Origin: Oscillospiraceae bacterium
GTDB lineage: Bacteria; Bacillota; Clostridia; UMGS1840; HGM11507
Direction: 5' to 3'
Assembly (NCBI GenBank): GCA_015068525.1
Contig: SVKJ01000015.1
Span: forward strand, 1 to 34,418
DNA: 34,418 nucleotides
Shown: positions 14,647 to 23,316 of the stretch, in pieces
Position numbering within the stretch: position 1 is the first letter of the stretch
Layout: each line of letters opens with the position of its first letter
Program-made: the position numbers and the translations under genes
Notes under the pieces: model-generated
Database searches by the model: none
Seen by the model: the letters and a program-made list of their open reading frames with translations, nothing else
What the model was told of the DNA's origin: nothing

Positions 14647-16440
14647 TTATTCAGATTTAACACACTTAATATATAATTCCTGAAGTTGTTTATCATCAAC
14701 AAGGTTAGGTGCATCTGTCATAAGTTCAGATGCATTCTGAACTTTAGGGAATGCGATAACATCTCTTATAGAATCTTTTTTGGCAAGAAGCATAACAAGT
14801 CTGTCAAGTCCGTAAGCCATTCCTCCGTGAGGTGGTGTTCCGTACTTAAATGCTTCCATAAGATGCCCGAACTGTGCCCATGCCTGTTCTTTGGTAAAAC
14901 CAAGTTTTTCAAACATTTTCTGTTGAAGTTCAGTATCAAATATTCTGATACTTCCTCCGCCTATTTCACAGCCATTAAGCACCATATCGTACGCTTTTGC
15001 TCTTACATTTTGAGGCTCGGTATCTAAAAGTTCAATATCATCATCTTTAGGAGATGTAAACGGATGATGTTTAGCATTAAAGCGTTTTTCTTCTTCGTCA
15101 TATTCGAACAATGGGAAATCAACTACCCACAAGAAATTGAATTCATCTTTATTTATAATATCAAGTTTTGCAGCAATATGGCATCTTAGTGCACCTAAAG
15201 AGTCGTAAACAACGCTGTTCTTATCTGCAACAATAAGAAGAATATCGCCAGGTTTTGCGCTCGTTTTTTCTATCATTCCTTCTATTTCTTCTTCTTTTAA
15301 GAATTTTAAAACCGAAGAACGAACGCCGTCATTATCAACAATCATATAAGCAAGACCTTTTGCTCCATAAGTTTTAACAAATTCGGTCAAGGCATCTATT
15401 TCTTTTCTTGATAAACTTTGTGTTCCGTCTTCTTTTCCATCAACTTTAATACATCTAACGCTGCCACCATTATTTATTGCAGAGGAAAATACATTAAAAT
15501 CAGTATTTTTAAGAACATCACTTAAATCACAAAGTTCCATTTTGTATCGTAAGTCAGGTTTATCAGAACCAAATCTGTCCATCGCCTCTTTATATGGAAG
15601 TCTTAAAAACGGAGTTTTGATATCCATATCCATAACGTCTTTAAATAAATGTTTAATAAATCCTTCATTAATTTCCATAACATCGTCTTCATTAACAAAG
15701 GACATTTCCAAGTCAATCTGAGTAAATTCAGGCTGCCTGTCTGCTCTTAAGTCTTCATCTCTGAAACATTTTACAATCTGGATATATCTGTCCATCGAAG
15801 ACAGCATTAAAAGTTGTTTATACTGTTGCGGAGATTGAGGCAACGCATAAAATTTATTTGGATGAACACGGCTTGGAACAAGATAGTCCCTTGCTCCTTC
15901 AGGTGTACTTTTAGTAAGCATTGGAGTTTCAATTTCTAAAAATCCGTTTGCGTCATAATAATCTCTTGCGGATTTTGCAACCTTATGTCTTAAAATAAGA
16001 TTTTCTTTCATATCTTTTCTTCTTAAATCAAGATATCTGTATTTTAATCTGAGCGCTTCGTTTGCATCAGAATTTTCTTCAATGGCAAAAGGAGGGGTTT
16101 CAGATTTGGATAAAATTCTAAGTTCGGAAACTTTAACTTCTATTTCACCTGTTTTAAGGTTAGGATTAACTGCTCCGCCTCTTTTTTGAACAACACCTTT
16201 TATTGCAATAACAAATTCTTTTCTTAAAGTACTTGCTTTTTCTTTAAGTGATTCCTCGCAGTCTTCACCAAAAAAAACTTGACAAATTCCCGATACATCT
16301 CTTAAATCAATAAACAAAAGACTTCCTAAATTTCTGTAATTATGAACCCAGCCCATAAGTGTTACTTCTTTTCCTATATCATCCTTAGTAAGCAAAGCCA
16401 CTCTGGAAGTTCTTTTCATACCTTTAATATTCTCTGCCAT
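14647..16440 (-). CDS. aspS: Aspartyl-tRNA synthetase
   Basis: 597 residues, the bacterial-type AspRS with an N-terminal OB-fold (GWVHNYRNLGSLLFIDLRD), class II catalytic core and the inserted GAD domain. Motif 2 (CFRDEDLRADRQPEFTQID) and motif 3 (GGMAYGLDRLVMLL) are intact, and PFTSPKDDD and NGCEIGGGSIRI are family-typical. A frame start exists at 16455, but the ATG at 16440 follows GGAGGA by 7 bases and gives the normal start; that ribosome site lies within the last codons of hisS. It charges tRNA-Asp, and in some lineages tRNA-Asn. Confidence 0.97.
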   Translation of the reverse strand: MAENIKGMKRTSRVALLTKDDIGKEVTLMGWVHNYRNLGSLLFIDLRDVSGICQVFFGEDCEESLKEKASTLRKEFVIAIKGVVQKRGGAVNPNLKTGEIEVKVSELRILSKSETPPFAIEENSDANEALRLKYRYLDLRRKDMKENLILRHKVAKSARDYYDANGFLEIETPMLTKSTPEGARDYLVPSRVHPNKFYALPQSPQQYKQLLMLSSMDRYIQIVKCFRDEDLRADRQPEFTQIDLEMSFVNEDDVMEINEGFIKHLFKDVMDMDIKTPFLRLPYKEAMDRFGSDKPDLRYKMELCDLSDVLKNTDFNVFSSAINNGGSVRCIKVDGKEDGTQSLSRKEIDALTEFVKTYGAKGLAYMIVDNDGVRSSVLKFLKEEEIEGMIEKTSAKPGDILLIVADKNSVVYDSLGALRCHIAAKLDIINKDEFNFLWVVDFPLFEYDEEEKRFNAKHHPFTSPKDDDIELLDTEPQNVRAKAYDMVLNGCEIGGGSIRIFDTELQQKMFEKLGFTKEQAWAQFGHLMEAFKYGTPPHGGMAYGLDRLVMLLAKKDSIRDVIAFPKVQNASELMTDAPNLVDDKQLQELYIKCVKSE

Positions 16441-16441
16441 T

Positions 16442-17698
16442 TTAATTTCCTCCAAACATATTTAAAAGTTCGTCATAATTTAAAAGTACTGTTTCTCCGC
16501 TGTCCATATTCTTTATATTGAACTTATTATTATTTATTTCTTCTTCGCCGATTACAACTGTATATTCCGCATTAATTTTATTAGCATACTTAAGTTGTGC
16601 TTTTAACGTTCTTCCCATAAAATCTTTTTCGCATTTTACATTATTTTCTCTTAAATCACTTACAAGTTTTTGAGAAAAAACATCAGCACTGTCATCTAAT
16701 GAGGCAACAAACAGTTTAATTCTTTCTTCTTTATCAAAAGGAATATCAAGACTCTCCATAACAAGCAGCAATCTTTCAAGTCCGATAGCAAATCCCATTC
16801 CGGGCATTGATTTGCCTCCGATTTCTTCGATTAAATTATCATATCTTCCGCCGCCACATACAGTTCCCTGTGCGCCAATATCAGTTGATATAAATTCAAA
16901 AACTGTTTTGGTATAATAATCAAGACCTCTCACAATGCCTTTATCAATGTTGTAATCAATCTTCATACTGTCAAGATATTCACACACTTTATCAAAATGA
17001 GTTTTACATGAATCACACACACTGTCAAACATTGTAGGTGCATCTTTCATAATATTTTGACACACGCTTGATTTACAGTCAAAAATTCGCATTGGATTTT
17101 TAAGTAGCCTGTCCTTACATGTATCACATAAAGATTCTTTTTTATCATTAAGAAATTCAAGTAATTTTTTGTTATACTCTTTTCTGCACTCGGGACAACC
17201 AATGTTATTTATGTTAAGTGTCAGTTTTTTAATACCTAAAGTATCAAAAATTCTTTTTGCTATTGAAATAACTTCCGCATCACATGAAGGAAGAGATGAA
17301 CCATACATTTCAACCCCGAACTGTCTGAATTCTCTTAACCTGCCTGCCTGAGGTTTTTCATATCTGTAACATGGAATAATATAGTAAAGTTTAGTAGGCT
17401 GACTTTCAGCATACATACCCGTTTCGATAAAACTTCTTGCAGCTCCGGCAGTCCCTTCAGGTCTTAAAGTAATACTCCTGTCGCCTTTATCTAAGAATGT
17501 GTACATCTCTTTTGATACAACATCGGTTGTATCCCCTACACCTCTTTGGAAAAGTTCGGTATGTTCAAAATTAGGTGTTCTTATTTCCTTAAAATTATAT
17601 TTATCAGAAATATCCCTTAATTTTTTTTCAATATAATGCCATTTATATACATCTTTAGGTGTTATATCAATTGTACCTTTTGGTGCATTTACTATCAT
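16442..17698 (-). CDS. hisS: Histidyl-tRNA synthetase
   Basis: 418 residues, a class II synthetase. Visible are the N-terminal KGTIDITPKD, motif 1 region RTPNFEHTELFQRGVGDTTD, motif 2 TLRPEGTAGAARSF, HisA motifs RGLDYYTKTVFEF and GGGRYDNLIEE, and a C-terminal anticodon domain. A run of paired cysteines (CPEC, CDTC, CDSC) sits in the insertion domain, as in many Firmicutes HisRS, and may bind zinc. It begins 9 bases after engB, leaving no space for the T-box leader often found ahead of hisS-aspS. It is immediately followed by aspS. Confidence 0.97.
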   Translation of the reverse strand: MIVNAPKGTIDITPKDVYKWHYIEKKLRDISDKYNFKEIRTPNFEHTELFQRGVGDTTDVVSKEMYTFLDKGDRSITLRPEGTAGAARSFIETGMYAESQPTKLYYIIPCYRYEKPQAGRLREFRQFGVEMYGSSLPSCDAEVISIAKRIFDTLGIKKLTLNINNIGCPECRKEYNKKLLEFLNDKKESLCDTCKDRLLKNPMRIFDCKSSVCQNIMKDAPTMFDSVCDSCKTHFDKVCEYLDSMKIDYNIDKGIVRGLDYYTKTVFEFISTDIGAQGTVCGGGRYDNLIEEIGGKSMPGMGFAIGLERLLLVMESLDIPFDKEERIKLFVASLDDSADVFSQKLVSDLRENNVKCEKDFMGRTLKAQLKYANKINAEYTVVIGEEEINNNKFNIKNMDSGETVLLNYDELLNMFGGN

Positions 17699-17707
17699 TT
17701 TATATCC

Positions 17708-18286
17708 TCATTTCATAATTATTGTTTCAACAAGATTTAAAATTTCTTCTCTTCCATACCCTGACTGCGAAGAAAACGGATAAACACTCTCTATTCCAAA
17801 AAACTCTTTAAACTCTTCAATACGAGGTTCTATTTTAGTTTTGGCAAGTTTATCTACTTTTGTTACAATTATAATGGGCTCAAAACCTTTTTCAACAATA
17901 AAGTTATACATAACAATATCATCATTTGTTGGTTCGTGGCGCACATCTAAAAGAAGAAAAACTGATTTTAAATTTTCTCTTTTGTTAAGATAATTTTCTA
18001 TCATTTTCCCCCAGGAAATCTGCTCAGCCTTTGAAACATTGGCAAATCCATAGCCAGGTAAATCAACCAACATAAACTCGTTATTAACTTTAAAAAAATT
18101 AATAAGCCTTGTTTTACCCTGATTTTTACTGACTTTGGCAATATTTTTCCTCATCAAAAACTTATTAACGAATGATGATTTCCCGACATTTGACCTTCCC
18201 GCAAAAGCAATTTCAGGAAGAGTGGATGAAGGATACCCCGAACTTTTAACAGCAGAGGTAACAAATTCAGAATTTTTTATTATCAT
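17708..18286 (-). CDS. engB: Ribosome-assembly GTPase EngB/YsxC
   Basis: 192 residues, usual length. It helps assemble the large ribosomal subunit. GTP-binding motifs are complete: G1 GRSNVGKS (30-37), G2 threonine in GKTRLINFF, G3 DLPGYG (75-80) and G4 TKVD (142-145), with an SSQSGYG G5. It lies 11 bases after lon, a pairing widely kept in Firmicutes, and just before hisS. Confidence 0.96.
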   Translation of the reverse strand: MIIKNSEFVTSAVKSSGYPSSTLPEIAFAGRSNVGKSSFVNKFLMRKNIAKVSKNQGKTRLINFFKVNNEFMLVDLPGYGFANVSKAEQISWGKMIENYLNKRENLKSVFLLLDVRHEPTNDDIVMYNFIVEKGFEPIIIVTKVDKLAKTKIEPRIEEFKEFFGIESVYPFSSQSGYGREEILNLVETIIMK

Positions 18287-18297
18287 ATTATTACCTC

Positions 18298-20616
18298 CTA
18301 TACCAATGCGTTCTCGAGTACTTCGTCCATAGTTTTTACAGGAATAAAATTAAAATCGTCAACGATCTCTTTTGGAATATCCTCTAAATCTTTCAGATTA
18401 TCAAAAGGAATTATTATATTATATATTTTGTGCCTGTGAGCAGCAAGTGCTTTTTCCTTAAGACCACCGATTGGGAGAACTCTTCCTCTGATGGTAACCT
18501 CTCCTGTCATTGCAACATCATTTCTTACTTTTTTATTTGTAAGGGCAGATACAACCGCAGTTGCCATTGTTATGCCTGCAGACGGTCCGTCTTTCGGTGT
18601 TGCACCTTCAGGAACATGAATATGGATATCTTTTTTATCGTAAAAATCTTTTTCTATTCCCAGTTTGTCAGCTTTTGACCTTATATAGCAAATTGCAGCT
18701 TTAGCCGACTCTTTCATAACATCTCCAAGTTGACCTGTGAGTTCAATATTTCCTTTTCCATCCAGTATATTTGCTTCAATATTTAAAAGCGTTCCTCCGT
18801 AACTTGTGTAAGCAAGACCGTTTACAACTCCCTGCTCGCTCATTTTCAATTCATTGTCATCAATATATTTTCTTGCTCCTAAATATCTGGAAACATCTTT
18901 ATCAGTAATTTTAACTAAAGAAAGATTTGAAATTTTAATTTCATAAATTGCTTTTCTTATAAGTTTTGCAATTTCTCTTTCTAAATTTCTTACTCCTGCC
19001 TCAATAGTGTAATAATCAATAATTTCCTTTATTGCACCATCAGTAATATTAACGGTTTTACTTGTAACATTATGTTCTTTTAACTGTTTTGGAAGTAAGT
19101 GTTTCTTTGCAATATTGAATTTTTCAAGATATGTGTAACTTGAAAGTTCAATAATCTCCAGCCTGTCAAAAAGAGCAGGAGGAATTTGTGCTGCGGAATT
19201 CGCTGTTGTGATAAACATTACTTTGCTTAAATCAAATGGAATTTCAAGATAATGATCCCTGAAATTATGGTTTTGCTCTTTATCAAGAACTTCTAAAAGA
19301 GCAGATGCAGGATCGCCTCTGAAATCCTGTGCCATTTTATCTATTTCATCAAGAAGAATAATAGGGTTTTTAGAACCTGCATTTTTAATTGCATTAATAA
19401 TTCTTCCCGGCATAGAACCGATATACGTTTTCCTGTGACCTCTTATATCCGCTTCGTCACGAACACCTCCAAGTGAAAGGCGGGCAAACTTTCTGCCTGT
19501 TGCATTTGCAACTGACGAAACAACTGAAGTTTTACCAACTCCGGGAGGTCCGATAAGGCACAATATCATACCATTCTTTTCGGGTGCATGTTCTCTTACT
19601 GCTATATATTCAAGAATTCTTTCTTTTACTTTTAAAAGACCGTAATGTTCCTTATCAAGTTGCTTTCTGCATTTATCAAGGTTAGTTTTTTCTTTTGTTT
19701 CTTTATTCCATGGCAATTCGAAAACAGTATCAAGATATGTTCTTACAACTGTTGCCTCATGAGAATTGTCAGGCATTAACTGCAAACGTTTAATTTCACT
19801 TCTGATTTTTTCTTCGGTTTCTTTAGGAACCGAAATTTTTTTTAGTTTTGCAAAGTAACTTTCAATTTCATCATCGTTATTATCGCTGCCAGTAAGTTCG
19901 TTCTGAATAACACGAAGTTGTTCTCTTAAATAGTATTCTTTCTGGTTTTTATCAATATTATCTTTCACTCTTACGGCAATAGAATTTTTTAATTTTAAAA
20001 GTTCTATTTCTGACATAAGAATTGACATAAGAAGTTCCAGACGCTTTGATATTGAAACTGTTTCAATTAACATCTGCCTTTTTTCAAGTGATATATCAAG
20101 GTTTGCAGATATAATATCAGAAAACTTTTCAACATCATCCAAAGAAGAAGAAATCAGATTGAATATATCAGGACTCACATGTTTGGTATAAGCCACATAT
20201 TCGTCAAAAAGAGAAACAATATTTCTTATGGTTGCTTCAGTTTTTTTGGATATTCTCTTAATTGTTTTAATTTCAACAGGTGTTACACTCCCTGTAATAT
20301 ATGGTTTCAAAGCAAGGATTGCGTCTAATTTTGCTGTTTTAATACCTTTAACCAATACTCTTAAGTTATTATCAGGTAATTTTAAAATCTGCTTTATTAT
20401 CGCAACAACACCAATCTTGTATAAATCATCAAATTTTGGATCATCAACATCTGCATCTTTTTGAGCAACAATAAATATCACCTGTTCATTTTTCATAGCA
20501 GTATTAACTGCATTGACGGAAATATCACGCTGAACATCAAGCGTAATTGACATTTCCGGAAATATATTAAGCCCTCTTAATGCTAAAACAGGCATTGTAG
20601 TATTTTCAAATTTCAT
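18298..20616 (-). CDS. lon: ATP-dependent Lon protease
   Basis: 772 residues, full length. It has an N-terminal substrate-binding domain, an AAA+ module (Walker A GPPGVGKT near residue 355, Walker B IILLDEIDKM) and a C-terminal Ser-Lys protease domain with S679 in PKDGPSAG and K722 in GGLKEKALAAHR, the same numbers as in E. coli Lon. It degrades misfolded and regulatory proteins in the cytoplasm. It is the first gene of the long minus-strand run. I see no CIRCE or CtsR heptad operator upstream. The leader has a short inverted repeat (AGGCAT / ATGCCT at 20633-20662). The ATG follows GGAGG. Confidence 0.97.
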   Translation of the reverse strand: MKFENTTMPVLALRGLNIFPEMSITLDVQRDISVNAVNTAMKNEQVIFIVAQKDADVDDPKFDDLYKIGVVAIIKQILKLPDNNLRVLVKGIKTAKLDAILALKPYITGSVTPVEIKTIKRISKKTEATIRNIVSLFDEYVAYTKHVSPDIFNLISSSLDDVEKFSDIISANLDISLEKRQMLIETVSISKRLELLMSILMSEIELLKLKNSIAVRVKDNIDKNQKEYYLREQLRVIQNELTGSDNNDDEIESYFAKLKKISVPKETEEKIRSEIKRLQLMPDNSHEATVVRTYLDTVFELPWNKETKEKTNLDKCRKQLDKEHYGLLKVKERILEYIAVREHAPEKNGMILCLIGPPGVGKTSVVSSVANATGRKFARLSLGGVRDEADIRGHRKTYIGSMPGRIINAIKNAGSKNPIILLDEIDKMAQDFRGDPASALLEVLDKEQNHNFRDHYLEIPFDLSKVMFITTANSAAQIPPALFDRLEIIELSSYTYLEKFNIAKKHLLPKQLKEHNVTSKTVNITDGAIKEIIDYYTIEAGVRNLEREIAKLIRKAIYEIKISNLSLVKITDKDVSRYLGARKYIDDNELKMSEQGVVNGLAYTSYGGTLLNIEANILDGKGNIELTGQLGDVMKESAKAAICYIRSKADKLGIEKDFYDKKDIHIHVPEGATPKDGPSAGITMATAVVSALTNKKVRNDVAMTGEVTIRGRVLPIGGLKEKALAAHRHKIYNIIIPFDNLKDLEDIPKEIVDDFNFIPVKTMDEVLENALV

Positions 20617-20669
20617 TAATTTTCCTCCAGATAGGCATTTTAGTGTTAACCTCTATATGCCTTAATGTT

Positions 20670-20698
20670 TATTTAAATTTGAAGTTTTCGTATATCAA
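20670..20698 (-). promoter_or_regulatory. Possible promoter of lon
   Basis: On the minus strand TTGATA (20698-20693), 17 bases, TAAATA (20675-20670). It lies about 55 bases before the lon start. The -10 is imperfect in AT-rich DNA, so this is tentative. Confidence 0.4.
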
Positions 20699-20769
20699 TA
20701 GACATAAAAACACATTTTCATTTTATTTTACTACAAAAATCATTTTTTTTCAAGTGTGAATATTTAAAA

Positions 20770-20799
20770 TTAACAGTTTATTTAAATATTAAATATAAT
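20770..20799 (+). promoter_or_regulatory. Possible promoter of the small membrane protein gene
   Basis: TTAACA (20770-20775), 18 bases, TATAAT (20794-20799). An imperfect hairpin follows at 20804-20828 (AGGGGCGAAA / TTTCACCTCT), which would be at the start of the transcript. The start codon is 57 bases downstream of the -10. Confidence 0.45.
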
Positions 20800-20856
20800 A
20801 TTAAGGGGCGAAAATATCTTTCACCTCTCAGAAAAAAATTAAAAATAGGTGATTTT

Positions 20857-21345
20857 ATGTGTAACAACAATTTATATAAATATATTATTCTTGTTTTAAG
20901 TGCAATTACAGGCATAGCGTTTGGAGTAATATTCAGTTTGGGAATTTTAACAAATGTACTTGCTGTTATTCCCTATTTTGCAGTAATTGCAGCGGTAATT
21001 TTGGCAATTTTAATTATTCTTTTACTTCTTCCAATAAACAGGAAAAAGGCATTATCAAAATGCTTATGTCAGTATGGCGGTATTATAGCAGTAACTTCTA
21101 TCTTAACCATCGCTTTAGTTCTTGTGATACTGTCTGTTACCCTTGCGGCAACAAGCACATTAAGTGCTGTTTTAGTCGGATTATTATTCGCTCTTATTTC
21201 AGCAGTTTTTTTAAGTTTTCTGTTTTTTATTTACTGCATAATTAACAAAAAATGCGGATGTAATAATTCTTATAATAACAACTATTGCTGCTACAGTGCA
21301 AATAACACATCAAATGTTGATTCTTGTGGTTTTGATTTAGAATAA
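20857..21345 (+). CDS. Unrecognised four-helix membrane protein with cysteine-rich tail
   Basis: 162 residues; I do not recognise the family. Four hydrophobic segments (roughly 9-30, 36-59, 76-98 and 102-127) are joined by a short basic loop (PINRKKALSKCLCQYGG). The last 35 residues are asparagine-, tyrosine- and cysteine-rich: KKCGCNNSYNNNYCCYSANN. The helix count places both ends on the same side. The clustered cysteines could bind metal or form disulfides. It is divergent from lon with its own probable promoter and an AGGTG ribosome site, and is followed 47 bases later by the pseudouridine synthase gene. Confidence 0.75.
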   Translation: MCNNNLYKYIILVLSAITGIAFGVIFSLGILTNVLAVIPYFAVIAAVILAILIILLLLPINRKKALSKCLCQYGGIIAVTSILTIALVLVILSVTLAATSTLSAVLVGLLFALISAVFLSFLFFIYCIINKKCGCNNSYNNNYCCYSANNTSNVDSCGFDLE

Positions 21346-21392
21346 ATTTGACTTTTTTCAAAAAACAAATATAATAAATTACGGTGAGATAA

Positions 21393-22256
21393 ATGAAAGA
21401 GATTGAAATTAAGATAAAAAAAGAATATTCGGGCGATGAAATAAAAAAAGTTTTAAAGAAAGAACTTGATATTTCAAATAAAGTTTTAACAAAACTTAAA
21501 ACTTTTCCTGACGGCATAACTTTAAACGGTAAAAAAGCATTTGTAACTGTTAAAGTCAGTGAAAATGATATTCTTAAAATAAGACTTTATGATAAAAATT
21601 CAGAAAAAATAATACCAAGTGATATACCACTTGATATTATTTTTGAAGACGATGATTTACTTGTAATAAACAAACCAAGAAATATGCCTACTCACCCATC
21701 TTTAAATCACTATACCGATACTCTGGCAAATGGTGTAATGAACCTTTATAAAGATAAAAATTTTACCTTCAGAGTTATTACCCGTTTAGACCGTGATACA
21801 TCGGGAATAGTTATTGTGGCAAAAAACAAACTATCTGCTCAGAAATTATCTTTAAATATGCAGAAAAAAGAAATAAAAAAAGAGTATTATGCAATATGTA
21901 TGAATACTTTAAAAAACAAATCAGGAAGAATAGATTTGCCTATAAAAAGAGTTGACGGTTCAGGCATATTAAGAGAGGTCAATCCATTGGGAAAAGAGGC
22001 AATAACCGACTATGAGGTTGTTAAGGAAAAAGATAATCTATTCCTTGTAAAGTTAAACCCCTTAACAGGAAGAACACATCAATTAAGAGTACACTTATCT
22101 TATCTTGGAACTCCTATTATCGGGGACAGTTTGTACGGGCCTTTCGAAAAAGGAGAAAAAACTCTTCTTCATTGTAAAAAAATTAAATTAAATCATCCTT
22201 TAACAAATCAGGAAATGGTGTTTGATGCTCCGTTTCCCTGCGATATGGAATTTTAA
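21393..22256 (+). CDS. RluA-family RNA pseudouridine synthase
   Basis: 287 residues. An S4-like N-terminal part (about 1-70) is followed by the catalytic domain with VINKPRNMPTHPS, RLDRDTSGIVIVAKN (catalytic D133) and the RluD/RluA motif LTGRTHQLRVHLSYLGTPIIGDSLYG. It converts specific uridines in rRNA or tRNA to pseudouridine; which position cannot be told from the sequence. The ATG has GGTGAG upstream and a strong terminator follows the stop. Confidence 0.92.
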   Translation: MKEIEIKIKKEYSGDEIKKVLKKELDISNKVLTKLKTFPDGITLNGKKAFVTVKVSENDILKIRLYDKNSEKIIPSDIPLDIIFEDDDLLVINKPRNMPTHPSLNHYTDTLANGVMNLYKDKNFTFRVITRLDRDTSGIVIVAKNKLSAQKLSLNMQKKEIKKEYYAICMNTLKNKSGRIDLPIKRVDGSGILREVNPLGKEAITDYEVVKEKDNLFLVKLNPLTGRTHQLRVHLSYLGTPIIGDSLYGPFEKGEKTLLHCKKIKLNHPLTNQEMVFDAPFPCDMEF

Positions 22257-22270
22257 TTCAATTTAAAAAA

Positions 22271-22302
22271 GGGCGGATAAATTTATCCGCCCAAATTTTT
22301 TT
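22271..22302 (+). terminator. Terminator after the pseudouridine synthase gene
   Basis: A perfect 22-base palindrome at 22271-22292 (arms GGGCGGATAAA / TTTATCCGCCC) is followed by AAATTTTTTT. An A-run precedes it, so it could also work in the other direction. Confidence 0.85.
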
Positions 22303-22312
22303 AAAAAAACAC

Positions 22313-22341
22313 TTGATTTTTAAATAAAAGTATGATAGTAT
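22313..22341 (+). promoter_or_regulatory. Promoter of tRNA-Gly
   Basis: TTGATT (22313-22318), 17 bases, TAGTAT (22336-22341), ending 12 bases before the tRNA. Confidence 0.6.
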
Positions 22342-22353
22342 AGTAAGAGTGAT

Positions 22354-22428
22354 GCGGGAGTGGCTCAGTGGTAGAGCGTCACCTTGCCAAGGTGAACGTC
22401 GCGAGTTCGAATCTCGTCTTCCGCTCCA
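22354..22428 (+). tRNA. tRNA-Gly (anticodon GCC)
   Basis: 75 bases including an encoded CCA. The acceptor stem GCGGGAG / CTTCCGC pairs with one G-U; the anticodon stem TCACC / GGTGA encloses TTGCCAA, anticodon GCC; the T arm has GTTCGAATC. A terminator follows directly, so it is a single-gene unit. Confidence 0.97.
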
Positions 22429-22429
22429 G

Positions 22430-22462
22430 AAAAAGCGACTTGTCAAAACAAGTCGCTTTTTC
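22430..22462 (+). terminator. Terminator of tRNA-Gly
   Basis: A perfect 14-bp stem, AAAAAGCGACTTGT / ACAAGTCGCTTTTT, around CAAA, ending in a T-run. Confidence 0.9.
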
Positions 22463-22465
22463 AGT

Positions 22466-22538
22466 TAAATCCATCTTGTGACGGAATAAATCCACTATCG
22501 CAGATGAAATCGCCTTTGGCGGATAAAAGACGGATTTA
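22466..22538. repeat. MITE-like inverted-repeat element after tRNA-Gly
   Basis: TAAATCCATCTT (22466-22477) and AAGACGGATTTA (22527-22538) are inverted copies with 11 of 12 matches. Inside are GATGAAAT / ATTTCATC (the right arm just beyond the end) and CGCC-TTT-GGCG. The nested layout and 73-base span resemble a small non-coding repeat. Only one copy is in this window. Confidence 0.4.
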
Positions 22539-22587
22539 ATTTCATCGTGAACAGAGTGAACGATTTCATTATTCAATATCCATAACT

Positions 22588-23280
22588 CTACTTAACATAT
22601 TCCAATGGATTAACAAATACATCATCTTTTTTCAGTTCAAAATGCAGATGTTCTTCGTCAGCCGATTCAAAGATTGCCGTTTCTCCTACTCCGCTTATAA
22701 CCTGACCTTCAGTTACACTTTCGCCTTTTTTCACCATTTTATCGCTTGACAAATTTTTATATATACTTTTAAATCCGTTATTGTGATTTATTACTATTAC
22801 TATCCCCTCAAGAGAGTCGGTATAAATATCTTCAACCACGCCATCGGATACGGAAAAAACCGCTTCACTTCTTTTGGTTTTTATATCTATTCCGTTATGC
22901 GTTCTGTAATCTTCAAAAGTTTTTGAATAAACAAGATTATCTTTTGAAAACTCTTTTAAAACATCTCCCGTAACAGGCATTATTATTTTAAAGTCGTTTG
23001 ATAATTTAGGTGCCATTACTTCGGTTGTTTCTTCGTTCTTCTTTTTTTCAACTGTTTTTACAATTGTTTCTTTCTTCTCATCTTTTTTTATTGCTGTTTC
23101 ATTTTTTGAAACAGGTGGTGCATAAAACTCTACTTCGGGTGGTGGAGCAAGTGCTATTTTACGAGCCTTATATTCATTATAATATTTTACTCCGAACATT
23201 ATCCCTGCAACCAGTACACATAAAAGACAAACTGAAAAAACAATATAATAATTCTTAAGTACCTTTAAAAATTTATCCAT
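22588..23280 (-). CDS. spoIIQ: SpoIIQ, M23-family sporulation protein with intact zinc ligands
   Basis: 230 residues: one membrane segment (about 11-33), a proline- and lysine-rich linker, and a LytM/M23 peptidase domain (about 98-228). The zinc ligands are all present: H128 and D132 in THNGIDI, and H211 and H213 in EHLHFEL. The identification as SpoIIQ rests on the preceding spoIID, the usual clostridial order. SpoIIQ sits in the forespore membrane and connects through the SpoIIIA complex to the mother cell. In Bacillus the metal site is degenerate, in several Clostridia it is intact, as here. The usual next gene, spoIIID, is absent; a repeat and tRNA-Gly lie there. Confidence 0.8.
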   Translation of the reverse strand: MDKFLKVLKNYYIVFSVCLLCVLVAGIMFGVKYYNEYKARKIALAPPPEVEFYAPPVSKNETAIKKDEKKETIVKTVEKKKNEETTEVMAPKLSNDFKIIMPVTGDVLKEFSKDNLVYSKTFEDYRTHNGIDIKTKRSEAVFSVSDGVVEDIYTDSLEGIVIVINHNNGFKSIYKNLSSDKMVKKGESVTEGQVISGVGETAIFESADEEHLHFELKKDDVFVNPLEYVK

Positions 23281-23316
23281 AAAAAATTCCTCCTGAGTAT
23301 ATATTAGCCATTTGGT

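Noticed and set aside
17699..17707. T-box leader ahead of hisS-aspS
   Set aside because: The gap is 9 bases, far too short for one.
22258..22446. Minus-strand 62-codon frame through the tRNA-Gly region
   Set aside because: It is the antisense reading of tRNA-Gly; text such as RRDSNSRRSPWQGDALPLSHSR is a well-known spurious product.
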